Of a DNA stretch of 64,000 nucleotides, positions 44,029 to 52,529 are shown one piece after another (positions within the stretch are counted from its first letter, which is position 1; the number at the start of each line of letters is the position of its first letter). Position numbers and translations under genes: made by a program. Under the pieces are notes generated by a model. That model was not told the origin of the DNA. It ran no database searches and saw only the letters and a list, made by a program, of their open reading frames with translations. The stretch comes from Marinobacter sp050379415 (GTDB lineage Bacteria; Pseudomonadota; Gammaproteobacteria; Pseudomonadales; Oleiphilaceae), in NCBI RefSeq assembly GCF_050379415.1, contig NZ_JBNRLS010000003.1:186001-250000 (forward strand), written 5' to 3'.

Positions 44029-44078
44029 GCCATGACAGGGCAAAGAGATATTCCGTGAAACAACTGGAGACGGTATTC

Positions 44079-45524
44079 ATGCACCGCATCAGCAAGCGCG
44101 CAATCCGCCTTGCCCCCTGGCCGGGGTATTTTCTGGCGGCGGTTCTGGCCGGGGTTGCGCTCGGCTTGCCGGACGCGTCGGCGGCGAAGTTCCCGGAGTA
44201 CGAGGTCGAGCCCTGCTGCGACCTCTGCCCGGCAGCTTCCCGGATCGAGTCCTATGACACCAGTTATCTGAAGAACTTCAATGTTCTCGTCGATGGCAAG
44301 GACGGCTGGCTGTTCCGATCGGATGCCGAGCTGCCCGAGCACTTCGGTCCCAGCCCGGAAGGCCTCGTCCATCTCAGACGACTGGCCCGTCATTTGAAAC
44401 AGACCACTGGCACGGAGCTGGTCATGGCATTCCAGCCCACCAAGGGCCTGGTCCATCCGGACAAGCTTCCGGAGTATATGCCGAGGTCCTTCTCCTGGCC
44501 CTTTGCCCGGACCAATTACGTCGCCGCGCTGGAGCGTTTCCGCTCGGCCGGGCTGGTGGTCCCCGATCTCAGCCCGCTGCTCCGGGAGAAGGACCGGAAG
44601 GAGGCTTACTACTTCAAGCGCGACCACCACTGGACGCCCTACGGCGCCAAACGCACGGCGAAACTGGTCGCCGAGCGGATCAAGCAGATGCCGGCCTACG
44701 AAGCTTTGTCCAAACAGAGCTTCGAGACCCGGCGTACCGGACTGATCCGTAAAGACGGATCCCTTCAGGATGCCGCCCGCAGGATTTGTGGCCAGACCTG
44801 GCCGACACAGTACGTAGACGAGTTCCGGACCCAGGCCGCCGGCACTCTGGAATCGTCCGAGGCCAGCGCCCTGTTCGGCGAGGACACGCTGCCCCCGATC
44901 ACTCTGGTGGGCACCAGTAACAGTAAGGGTGCCCAGGACTACAACTTCGTCGGTTATCTGCAGGAATACCTCGGCGTGGAAATCCTGAACGTTGCCGTTG
45001 CCGGGGGCAGCTACGATGGCTCCATCTTCGAGTATCTGATGTCCGACAACTTCCGGCAATCACCCCCAAAGATCCTGATCTGGGAATTGCCGGCCTACCA
45101 CACTGTCGACAGCGTGGAGTTCTACCGGCAGGTGGTTCCCATGGTAACCGACGGCTGCAACGGCAGTGAGCCGATCTTGCAAAACACCACCAAAGTCTCC
45201 GCCGGAACCACGGAAGTGCTGTTCAACGGCGGCGGTGAATTCCTGGAGCTGCCGAGCGATGAATACCTCATCGAACTCCAGTTCAGCGATCCGAAAGTCA
45301 AGGAAGTCGATGCTTTCATCTGGTTTGTGTTCGGCCGCAAGGACCGGATCGATCTGGAATACGGTTCCCGCGTCGAGACCACGGGACGCTTCATGTTCGA
45401 GCTGCCCACCGGCGAGAGCTGGAACGACGAGCTGTTCATGTCCCTCGACCTGGCGCTCGAGCCGGAACAGGTCACCGAAGGCCTGACGGTCACGGCCAAA
45501 GTCTGCCGCCGTCAGGACATCTGA
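44079..45524 (+). CDS. algX: Alginate acetyltransferase/scaffold
   Basis: This 481-residue periplasmic protein has an SGNH domain with D182-H-H184 (KRDHHWTPYGAKRTAKL) and S280 (VGTSNSKGAQDYNF), followed by a carbohydrate-binding module. It contains the disulfide-type CCDLCP segment after the signal peptide. It transfers acetyl groups to the polymer and is part of the secretion complex. ATG 44079 has GGAGA 8 bases upstream; in-frame GTG 44055 and TTG 44025 are weaker. Its place after algF differs from Pseudomonas, where algX follows algG. Confidence 0.95.
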   Translation: MHRISKRAIRLAPWPGYFLAAVLAGVALGLPDASAAKFPEYEVEPCCDLCPAASRIESYDTSYLKNFNVLVDGKDGWLFRSDAELPEHFGPSPEGLVHLRRLARHLKQTTGTELVMAFQPTKGLVHPDKLPEYMPRSFSWPFARTNYVAALERFRSAGLVVPDLSPLLREKDRKEAYYFKRDHHWTPYGAKRTAKLVAERIKQMPAYEALSKQSFETRRTGLIRKDGSLQDAARRICGQTWPTQYVDEFRTQAAGTLESSEASALFGEDTLPPITLVGTSNSKGAQDYNFVGYLQEYLGVEILNVAVAGGSYDGSIFEYLMSDNFRQSPPKILIWELPAYHTVDSVEFYRQVVPMVTDGCNGSEPILQNTTKVSAGTTEVLFNGGGEFLELPSDEYLIELQFSDPKVKEVDAFIWFVFGRKDRIDLEYGSRVETTGRFMFELPTGESWNDELFMSLDLALEPEQVTEGLTVTAKVCRRQDI

Positions 45525-45533
45525 GCAATTCAT

Positions 45534-45553
45534 CAACTCTGAAAGGAGAGTTG
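45534..45553 (+). promoter_or_regulatory. Hairpin that includes the algL ribosome binding site
   Basis: CAACTCT (45534-45540) is perfectly complementary to AGAGTTG (45547-45553), with loop GAAAGG. The Shine-Dalgarno AAGGAG (45543-45548), 9 bases before ATG 45558, lies half in the loop and half in the stem. Folding should dampen translation of the alginate lyase. Confidence 0.55.
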
Positions 45554-45557
45554 CCTT

Positions 45558-46754
45558 ATGAGCACGGAAGATCCGAGACGAATACCAGGAGCCTGGCGCG
45601 CCCTGCTCCCGGCCACGGCACTGAGCCTGGCCGCCACGCCCGTTCTCAATGCCGCAGAATGCCCGACCGAGGGCCTGAGGGCGCCTCTCGGCTACTACCA
45701 GATCCCCGAAGCCCGGGAGGATACCGGCGACTACGACTGCGAGGTGGTGCCACCGCACACCGGTGACATGGACTTCACCAGCAAGTACGAGGGCAGCGAC
45801 AGCGCCCGCAACGAACTCAACGAGGCCGCTTACCAGGAATACCTGGAGGCATCGGAAAACATCCGTGGTTTCGAGAAAGCGGTCATTGCCGCCGCCGACG
45901 ACTATCAGGTGGACGGGGACGGCCCCGCCGCCCGGGACTGCGTTCTCGACAACCTGGAGCAGTGGGCCAGTGCTGATGCCCTGCTGCCGGAGAACATCAA
46001 TCATGTTGGCCAGGCGGTGCGCAAATGGGCACTGGCAGCATCGGCCAATGCCTACCTGCGCATGAAGCTGTCCTCCAGCGAAACCGCTCTGGACCAGGAG
46101 CGGCTGGCCCGAATCGAGGACTGGTTTTCCCGGGTGGTCGGCGGTGTGCGCGAGTACTACACCGATCGCGAGCCCCGCAAGGTGAACAACCACGACTACT
46201 GGGCCGCCTGGGCGGTCATGTCCGCGTCCGTGGCCACCGGTGACTGTGAGGACTGGTCCTGGTCGCTCGCCAAGTTTGACGAGGCCATGGGCCAGATCAC
46301 CTCCGATGGCTACCTGCCCAAGGAGCTTAGCCGCGAGGACCGTGCCCTGGAGTACCTGAACTACGCCATGCAGCCGCTGACGCTCCTTGCCGTGTTCGCC
46401 GAGGTGAATGACACGCTGGCCGATGGCGGCAACCGGGAGCGGTTCGTCAAGCTGGCCCAGAACGTGGTGGATGGTCTGGAAGAGCCCGACCGGATTGCCG
46501 CCATCAATGGCCACGAGCAAATCACCAAGGGGCTCTATACCGGCTGGGGCCTGGCCTGGATGCGCCCCTGGACCGAAACCTGGAGTGGCCTGCCGGGCAT
46601 GGCCTCCTTCCTGGAGGAATACGGCCCGATGAAAAGCACCCGACTCGGTGGGGACATCGAGTTTCTGTATGGCATCGAGCCGCTCTGGCCCGACGGGACA
46701 GATCCCTTCCCCCCGACGGACCTTCGCATCAACGGACACACAACCAACGGCTGA
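45558..46754 (+). CDS. algL: Periplasmic alginate lyase, PL5 family
   Basis: This 398-residue lyase cleaves mannuronate-rich alginate by beta-elimination and clears polymer stranded in the periplasm. The PL5 signature NNHDYWAAW with catalytic H212 is present (NNHSYW in Pseudomonas). The signal region is atypical: a polar MSTEDPRRIPG precedes the hydrophobic stretch that ends near LNAAEC. C34 directly after this could in principle be lipidated, but the lipobox is poor. It is longer than the Pseudomonas protein (about 367), mostly at the C-terminus. Confidence 0.95.
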   Translation: MSTEDPRRIPGAWRALLPATALSLAATPVLNAAECPTEGLRAPLGYYQIPEAREDTGDYDCEVVPPHTGDMDFTSKYEGSDSARNELNEAAYQEYLEASENIRGFEKAVIAAADDYQVDGDGPAARDCVLDNLEQWASADALLPENINHVGQAVRKWALAASANAYLRMKLSSSETALDQERLARIEDWFSRVVGGVREYYTDREPRKVNNHDYWAAWAVMSASVATGDCEDWSWSLAKFDEAMGQITSDGYLPKELSREDRALEYLNYAMQPLTLLAVFAEVNDTLADGGNRERFVKLAQNVVDGLEEPDRIAAINGHEQITKGLYTGWGLAWMRPWTETWSGLPGMASFLEEYGPMKSTRLGGDIEFLYGIEPLWPDGTDPFPPTDLRINGHTTNG

Positions 46755-46832
46755 CCAATGGCACCGACCCAGGTCAGAAAACCGCCCGGACCAGACACCG
46801 GGCCTTCAAGAAGCAAGGAAAGGAGCAGGACT

Positions 46833-48311
46833 ATGATTCCAGTGATACTCTCAGGTGGCACAGGCTCCCGGCTTTGGCCATTATCGCGCCGTGCCTACCC
46901 CAAGCAGTTTCTTCCCCTGCTGAACGAGCAAAGCATGTTCCAGCAGACCCTGGCCCGTCTCCCCGAAACGGAGGTTGAGGCACCCGTCATCGTTGCCAAC
47001 GAGGACCATCGTTTTCTGGTTCAGGAGCAGCTCGGCGCCATCGGCAAAGCACCAGAAACCATTCTGCTCGAGCCGTTTGGACGCAACACCGCACCGGCCG
47101 TGGCACTGGCAGCTATCGAGATAGCCCGAAAGGACCCGAAGGCCATCATGCTGGTATTGCCGGCGGATCATGCCATTGATCAGACCGAGCCCTTCCACAA
47201 CGCGATCGCGGAGGGCATGAAGGTTGCCAGAGAGGGCAATCTGGTCCTGTTCGGCATCACACCGGATCGCCCGGAGACCGGTTACGGGTACGTCGCCGCC
47301 GGCAACCCGGAACTGGAACCCAACGAGCCGCGCCCGGTCCGCCGGTTTATTGAAAAGCCGGATGTGGCCACAGCCCGGTCTCTGCTCGAGGAGGGTGGCT
47401 ACTACTGGAACAGCGGCATGTTCATGTTCCGGGCCGACGTCTATCTCGCGGAGCTGAAGAAACACAGCCGCGATATCTATGACACCGTCATGCTCGCAGC
47501 CCGTTCTCTGGAGCAGGACATGGGCTTCAAGCGGATTCCGGCGGAAATTTTCGCGCACTGCCCCGAGGACTCCATCGACTACGCGGTGATGGAGAAAACC
47601 ACGCGCGCCACGCTGGTGCCCCTGGATGCCGGCTGGAACGATGTCGGCGCCTGGTCCTCGATCTGGGACATCAGCAACAAGGATGAGCGGCGCAATGCGG
47701 TATACAGCGACGTCTGCCTGAGGGAGACCTCCGGCTGCCTGGTCCATGCACCGGACAAGCTGGTGGCCATGGTCGGCGTGGAGGATCTCGTTGTGGTGGA
47801 CACCAAGGACGCCTTGATGGTTGCCCGTCGGGACTGCGTCCAGGACGTCAAGCACGTCGTTAACGAGCTCAAGTCACAGGCAAGGTCGGAAACTGAAGTG
47901 CACCGGGAAGTGTTCCGGCCCTGGGGCAGCTACGACAGCATCGACAATGGCAACCGGTTCCAGGTCAAACGGATCACTGTCAAACCCGGCGAGAAGCTAT
48001 CCCTGCAGAAGCACCATCACCGGGCTGAACACTGGATCATCGTTCGCGGCACCGCCGAAGTGACCCGGGACGAGGAAACCTTCCTGCTCTCGGAGAACGA
48101 GTCCACTTATATACCCATCGGTTCGGTCCATCGCCTGTTCAATCCCGGCAAGATTCCCCTGGAACTGATCGAGGTCCAATCCGGCGCCTATCTGGGTGAA
48201 GACGATATTGAGCGCCTCGATGACCAGTACGGACGTACCGCCCAAGAATCGGACACCAGTCAGGACGACGTGGAGGAGGAAGCCATCCCGGTCATGATGA
48301 CCCGGGCCTGA
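46833..48311 (+). CDS. algA: Bifunctional mannose-6-phosphate isomerase / GDP-mannose pyrophosphorylase
   Basis: This 492-residue protein supplies GDP-mannose to AlgD. The N-terminal pyrophosphorylase has LSGGTGSRLWPLSRRAYPKQFL and FIEKPDVATARSLL. The C-terminal cupin isomerase has RPWGSYDSI, ITVKPGEKLSLQKHHHRAEHWIIVRGTA and YIPIGSVHRL. AGGAG precedes ATG 46833; the open frame to 46758 adds an unlikely leader. It is about ten residues longer than Pseudomonas AlgA at the C-terminus (acidic tail). Confidence 0.97.
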   Translation: MIPVILSGGTGSRLWPLSRRAYPKQFLPLLNEQSMFQQTLARLPETEVEAPVIVANEDHRFLVQEQLGAIGKAPETILLEPFGRNTAPAVALAAIEIARKDPKAIMLVLPADHAIDQTEPFHNAIAEGMKVAREGNLVLFGITPDRPETGYGYVAAGNPELEPNEPRPVRRFIEKPDVATARSLLEEGGYYWNSGMFMFRADVYLAELKKHSRDIYDTVMLAARSLEQDMGFKRIPAEIFAHCPEDSIDYAVMEKTTRATLVPLDAGWNDVGAWSSIWDISNKDERRNAVYSDVCLRETSGCLVHAPDKLVAMVGVEDLVVVDTKDALMVARRDCVQDVKHVVNELKSQARSETEVHREVFRPWGSYDSIDNGNRFQVKRITVKPGEKLSLQKHHHRAEHWIIVRGTAEVTRDEETFLLSENESTYIPIGSVHRLFNPGKIPLELIEVQSGAYLGEDDIERLDDQYGRTAQESDTSQDDVEEEAIPVMMTRA

Positions 48312-48316
48312 AACCA

Positions 48317-48347
48317 GGGCCCGGACCCTGCGGGACGGGCCCGTTTT
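48317..48347 (+). terminator. Terminator-like hairpin between algA and algC
   Basis: GGGCCCG (48317-48323) pairs with CGGGCCC (48336-48342), with an inner CCC/GGG pairing, then GTTTT. This resembles a weak intrinsic terminator, so algC may be expressed at a different level from algA or from its own promoter. Confidence 0.55.
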
Positions 48348-48371
48348 AACGAAATTCAGAGGAGACTGATC

Positions 48372-49760
48372 ATGGACCTTGAATGCTTCAAAGCCTATGA
48401 CATCCGGGGGAAGGTACCGGAACAGCTCAATCCCGAACTGGCCGAGCGTATTGGTCGCTCCTATGTGGAGGTCACCGGTGCCCGCAAGGTGATCGTCGGC
48501 TATGACATCCGCCTGTCCAGCCCCGAAATTGCGGCGGCACTCAGCGAAGGACTGCGCACGGCCGGCGCCAATGTGTTCAGTATCGGCCAGTGTGGTACCG
48601 AGCAGGTGTACTTCGCGACCAGCCATTTCGGCATGGATGGCGGCATCATGGTAACCGCGAGCCATAACCCCAGGGACTACAATGGCATGAAGATGGTTGG
48701 CGCCGATGCCCGCCCAATCAGTTCCACCAACGGCTTGCTGGCCATCCGGGAGGGGTGTCGGGAACCCCTCGGCAATGCCCGCCAGCCCGGTGAGCTTTTC
48801 CATATTGATGCCATGAAGCCTTACATCGAGCATCTTCTCGGCTACATCGACAGGGATACCCTCACACGCCTGAACATCGTCGTGAATCCCGGCAATGGCG
48901 GCGCCGGCGAGGTGATCGACGCCCTCGAGCCGTATCTGCCGTTCCAGTTCCATCGTGTTCACCATACGCCCGACGGCAACTTCCCCAACGGCGTTCCGAA
49001 CCCGTTGCTACCGGAAAACCGGACGCCCACCTCCATGGCAGTGACTGCCAGCAATGCCGCCATGGGCATCGCCTGGGATGGGGATTTTGACCGCTGCTTC
49101 TTCTTCGACGAGAAAGGCCGGTTCATCGAGGGCTATTACATCGTCGGCCTGCTGGCAGACCAGTTCCTGCGCAAGACCGGTGGTGGCAAGGTAATCCATG
49201 ACCCGCGCCTGACCTGGAATACCCGCGAACTCGTTCAGAAAGCGGGTGGAGAGCCCATCGAAAGCAAAACCGGTCATGCTTTCATCAAACAGCGGATGCG
49301 GGAAGAGGACGCGATCTACGGTGGCGAGATGAGTGCCCACCATTATTTCCGGGACTTCGCCTACTGCGACAGTGGCATGATCCCGTGGTTGCTGGTGGCC
49401 GAACGACTCTGTCAGTCAGGGGTGTCATTGTCGTCACTGATCGATGCCCGAATCGAGGCCTTCCCCGCCAGCGGGGAAATCAACCGCACGGTGAAAGACC
49501 CGGAGAGCATCCTGCAGGCCATCGAGCGCCGGTATCTGGAAGAGGCTCTGTCGGTAACGCACACCGATGGTCTGAGCATGGAATTCCAACGGTGGCGCTT
49601 CAATCTGCGCATGTCCAACACCGAACCCGTGATCCGGCTGAACGTGGAGAGCCGGGGTGATATCGAACTGATGAAATCCTTTACCCGATCCCTGCTCGAT
49701 GACATCGAAGAACTCGATGGCCAGACGCAGAAGGACTCACAGATCAGCGTCGCCATCTGA
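48372..49760 (+). CDS. algC: Phosphomannomutase/phosphoglucomutase
   Basis: This 462-residue alpha-D-phosphohexomutase interconverts mannose-6-P and mannose-1-P. The phosphoserine loop is VTASHNPRDYNGMKM with S97, the metal site is DGDFDRCFFFDE, the sugar-binding loop is GGEMSAHHYFRDFAYCDSG, and the phosphate-binding end is RMSNTEPVIRLNVESRG. In Pseudomonas algC is unlinked to the algD operon. Here it completes the precursor pathway in one cluster. GGAGACTG precedes ATG 48372. Confidence 0.96.
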   Translation: MDLECFKAYDIRGKVPEQLNPELAERIGRSYVEVTGARKVIVGYDIRLSSPEIAAALSEGLRTAGANVFSIGQCGTEQVYFATSHFGMDGGIMVTASHNPRDYNGMKMVGADARPISSTNGLLAIREGCREPLGNARQPGELFHIDAMKPYIEHLLGYIDRDTLTRLNIVVNPGNGGAGEVIDALEPYLPFQFHRVHHTPDGNFPNGVPNPLLPENRTPTSMAVTASNAAMGIAWDGDFDRCFFFDEKGRFIEGYYIVGLLADQFLRKTGGGKVIHDPRLTWNTRELVQKAGGEPIESKTGHAFIKQRMREEDAIYGGEMSAHHYFRDFAYCDSGMIPWLLVAERLCQSGVSLSSLIDARIEAFPASGEINRTVKDPESILQAIERRYLEEALSVTHTDGLSMEFQRWRFNLRMSNTEPVIRLNVESRGDIELMKSFTRSLLDDIEELDGQTQKDSQISVAI

Positions 49761-49769
49761 ACCCGGATA

Positions 49770-49798
49770 AACCTGGCCCTCGCCAGCGGGGCCAGGTT
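49770..49798 (+). terminator. Hairpin after algC, probable end of the alginate operon
   Basis: AACCTGGCCC (49770-49779) pairs perfectly with GGGCCAGGTT (49789-49798) around a 9-base loop, 9 bases after the algC stop. The downstream sequence is not T-rich. It is the best candidate for the operon end. Confidence 0.55.
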
Positions 49799-49902
49799 AC
49801 CTCCCGCGACCGGAGCCGCAACGCACTGGATAAAAAAACGCCAATCGGCGATAATCTTCGACCGTTTTGTGTCCCGAAATCCTTACTTTTCCGCTCAGTA
49901 TC

Positions 49903-50235
49903 ATGACATTTTTACAAGTAGCCCAGACACTTATCTTTGTTGTTCTTCTCTTTAACACCGTACACCTGTTACCTGTGCTGGGACGCACACTGGTAGGCCC
50001 AGCCAACACCCTCCAGCCGGGCTTTCACTACAGCATCCTCGGCGTCAGACTGCTGCGCAACGGCATCGGCCTGATCCTGGTGCCCGCCACCGCGGCGCCA
50101 AACCCCGAGATTCACGCCATGGTGCCGTTCGGCATTTTTGTGTTGCTGATGCTCGCCGGCATCAACAGCCTGCTGACACAACTGCAGAAACGCAGTCTGA
50201 CGGCTTGGTCCGAGGACCGTTACGGGACTGAGTGA
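49903..50235 (+). CDS. Small conserved-looking membrane protein, unknown function
   Basis: This 110-residue protein has three to four hydrophobic stretches (FLQVAQTLIFVVLLFNTVHLL, LRNGIGLILVPAT, FGIFVLLMLAGINSLLTQL). I do not recognise the family. ATG 49903 is the most plausible start although no good ribosome binding site is visible. The 3' end overlaps the convergent panE gene by 16 bases. Its relation to alginate genes is doubtful given the hairpin in between. Confidence 0.6.
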   Translation: MTFLQVAQTLIFVVLLFNTVHLLPVLGRTLVGPANTLQPGFHYSILGVRLLRNGIGLILVPATAAPNPEIHAMVPFGIFVLLMLAGINSLLTQLQKRSLTAWSEDRYGTE

Positions 50236-51185
50236 TCCGGGCTCTCCTGAAACTGCAATAAGGCATTCACGGTTCGGGTATAGGGTGCTGAAACACGGAG
50301 ACGTTCACAGCGCCTGAGCACCGCGCCGGCGATGCTGTCCAGCTCCAGCGGCCTGCCCTTTTCCTTGTCCACCAGCATGGACGTCTTGATGGCGTTGAAG
50401 TTGCTGATCAGGTCAAACATCTCGTCCAGATCCTTCTGACCCAGGTTTACCCCATCCGCCTTCGAAGCCTCCACCGTCTCCGCCATCATGCCGTAGACGA
50501 TCTTGCCGAATTCCGGGTGATGGGTCAGGCTTCGGGTATCCAGGCCGGTCAGGGCCGAGAGCGGATTGACCCCGTTGTTGATCACCAGCTTGCGCCACAG
50601 TTCGTAGCGGATATTGTCGGTGACCGTGGTGGGAATGCCGGCTTCGTTGAACGCACTCTCGAGGCGATCGAGCAGCGGCAACCGGGTATCGTTCTGGTTG
50701 TCTGCTTGCGGCCACGCCCCCATAACAACCTGGGCCATGCCCTCGGCGAACACCTTGCCGGGCTCGACGATATGCCCACCGATGCGCACTGCCAGGCCGC
50801 CCAACACCCGGCTTTGTCCGACGACATCGGCAATCAGCGGCTCATTGTCCACGCCGTTTTGCAGAGAGAGCACCGGAACGGAGCCGGCCCGGAGCCAGTC
50901 GCCGAGTTCCTTCATCACCGGTCCGGTCGCAGTGGACTTCAAGGCAACCGCAACCAGATCAAAATCATCCGGCTGATAATTCTGTACCAGTGCTGCGTGA
51001 TCCACCGCCGGCAGCCCGCAATCCAGCTTCTCGCCCTCGTAATCTACCCGAAGCCCCGCGCTTTGCAGGGCTGTCAGGTGTTCCCCCCGGGCGGTGAGCA
51101 CTACCGAGTGACCCGCTTTGGCAAGCCGGGCCGCGTAATAGGCGCCGATCCCGCCGGCGCCGATCATCAATATTTTAAAGGACAT
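50220..51185 (-). CDS. panE: 2-dehydropantoate 2-reductase (ketopantoate reductase)
   Basis: This 321-residue protein has the N-terminal NADP-binding MIGAGGIGAYYAARLAKAGHSVVLTARG and the ketopantoate-reductase C-terminal domain with YELWRKLVINNGVNPLSALTG, where the conserved Lys is the usual catalytic base. It reduces ketopantoate to pantoate for CoA synthesis, though bacterial genomes often carry several paralogues with unknown substrates. It is separated from the MFS gene by 36 bases on the same strand. Confidence 0.9.
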   Translation of the reverse strand: MSFKILMIGAGGIGAYYAARLAKAGHSVVLTARGEHLTALQSAGLRVDYEGEKLDCGLPAVDHAALVQNYQPDDFDLVAVALKSTATGPVMKELGDWLRAGSVPVLSLQNGVDNEPLIADVVGQSRVLGGLAVRIGGHIVEPGKVFAEGMAQVVMGAWPQADNQNDTRLPLLDRLESAFNEAGIPTTVTDNIRYELWRKLVINNGVNPLSALTGLDTRSLTHHPEFGKIVYGMMAETVEASKADGVNLGQKDLDEMFDLISNFNAIKTSMLVDKEKGRPLELDSIAGAVLRRCERLRVSAPYTRTVNALLQFQESPDHSVP

Positions 51186-51221
51186 GGTATGAGATCCTTC
51201 TGTTGAATGGCCGTCACTTTA

Positions 51222-52418
51222 CTACATCCGTAACTTCCACAGGTCCGGTCGAGACAGCCCGAAGCGATACAACACCCCGGCAATCACCGCCACCACAGCC
51301 CCCGACAGGGCAAAGGACACGCCAAAACCGCCCGCTTCCAGGATCGCACCGAACAGCAGCGGAGCCAGGAAGTGGATCGCCCGGTTGGCCATCAGCCGCA
51401 TACCGAGCGCCCCGGCCCGCTGGGCTTTCTCGACATTTTCCGCCAGCACCACCATCGACAAGGGTTGGCACAGGCCGGCTCCGAACCCTACCAGGACGGA
51501 CAAAATCGCCACGAGGGGCGCATTACCGGCAAATCCGAGGCACCCCAGGCCGAGCGAGAGGGTGCCCAGGGACAGATAGGTCGCGTTCTCCCGACCGCCC
51601 ACCCAGGCAATAATTCGCGGAATGAAGGGACGTGCGAGCATGGACACGCCCGCCCGCAGGCTGACCAGCACCCCGATCACCGCGGCGCTCATTTCGAGGC
51701 TGTCGAGATACACGGGGAGATAGCTGCCATAGACCCCCAGTGCGAACATGCCGGCGATCGTAATCAACACGGAAACCTGCACGCCGGTATTCGCACGCAT
51801 CAGCCTGGCCTGAGCCCGGAACCCCGTTTGCGATCGGGCTACCCGCTCGCCCCGGCTCGCCTCTCCGGTGAGCAGCAGTCCGGTGATTCCACCAGCCAGG
51901 GCGATGGCGGCCATCACCAGGAAAAGACTGCCAACCCCGCCCGCCAACTCGATCCAGCCCCCGGCCAGCAGGGGCCCAATCACCTGGCCGCCCGACAGCC
52001 AGGTCGCATACCACCCGAAATAGCCCTCAAGCCGTGCTCCCGTCGCCAGTGACGAAATTACAGTCTGCGCCGAGAGTACCATCTGAAGATGGGCCAACCC
52101 GACCAGCAGCTGGCCGGCTATCAGGCCATAGAAGCCCGGCAGCACCTGCATCAACACCAGCCCCACCACCATGACCAGCGCGCCCGCCACCAGGGTCACC
52201 CGACCGCCATGCCGGGTGACCACGCCGCCCAGCGGAATCGCCAGCAGAAACGGGAGCAGGTACTGGGAACTGAGCACCACGCCCAGCATCAGTGGGGTTG
52301 CACCCAACGCCAGGCCATAGACCGGAATCGTCACCAGCAACATCGAGTAGACGACGAAACAGAACGTCAGCGATGCGCAGATGGCCACGAAATTTCGTTT
52401 GGTCTCGTCAGCAGACAA
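51222..52418 (-). CDS. Major facilitator superfamily transporter
   Basis: This 398-residue protein has twelve predicted helices. The loop 2-3 motif is degenerate (GGVVTRHGGRVTL), and an Arg-rich central loop (EASRGERVARSQTGFRAQARLM) separates the two halves. It resembles the sugar-efflux/drug-type MFS group, but no substrate can be assigned. The - strand start at 52418 faces the nitroreductase gene 111 bases away. Confidence 0.88.
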   Translation of the reverse strand: MSADETKRNFVAICASLTFCFVVYSMLLVTIPVYGLALGATPLMLGVVLSSQYLLPFLLAIPLGGVVTRHGGRVTLVAGALVMVVGLVLMQVLPGFYGLIAGQLLVGLAHLQMVLSAQTVISSLATGARLEGYFGWYATWLSGGQVIGPLLAGGWIELAGGVGSLFLVMAAIALAGGITGLLLTGEASRGERVARSQTGFRAQARLMRANTGVQVSVLITIAGMFALGVYGSYLPVYLDSLEMSAAVIGVLVSLRAGVSMLARPFIPRIIAWVGGRENATYLSLGTLSLGLGCLGFAGNAPLVAILSVLVGFGAGLCQPLSMVVLAENVEKAQRAGALGMRLMANRAIHFLAPLLFGAILEAGGFGVSFALSGAVVAVIAGVLYRFGLSRPDLWKLRM

Positions 52419-52529
52419 GAGTGTAATCTCCAGGGAAAGGGTTTATCGGTCGTTTGCCTTGCGGCCACTGAACCGATTATTGTGACTTGTTTCGTATCCT
52501 ACCTGAAAGCCAGAAATCAGAGAGACCCC

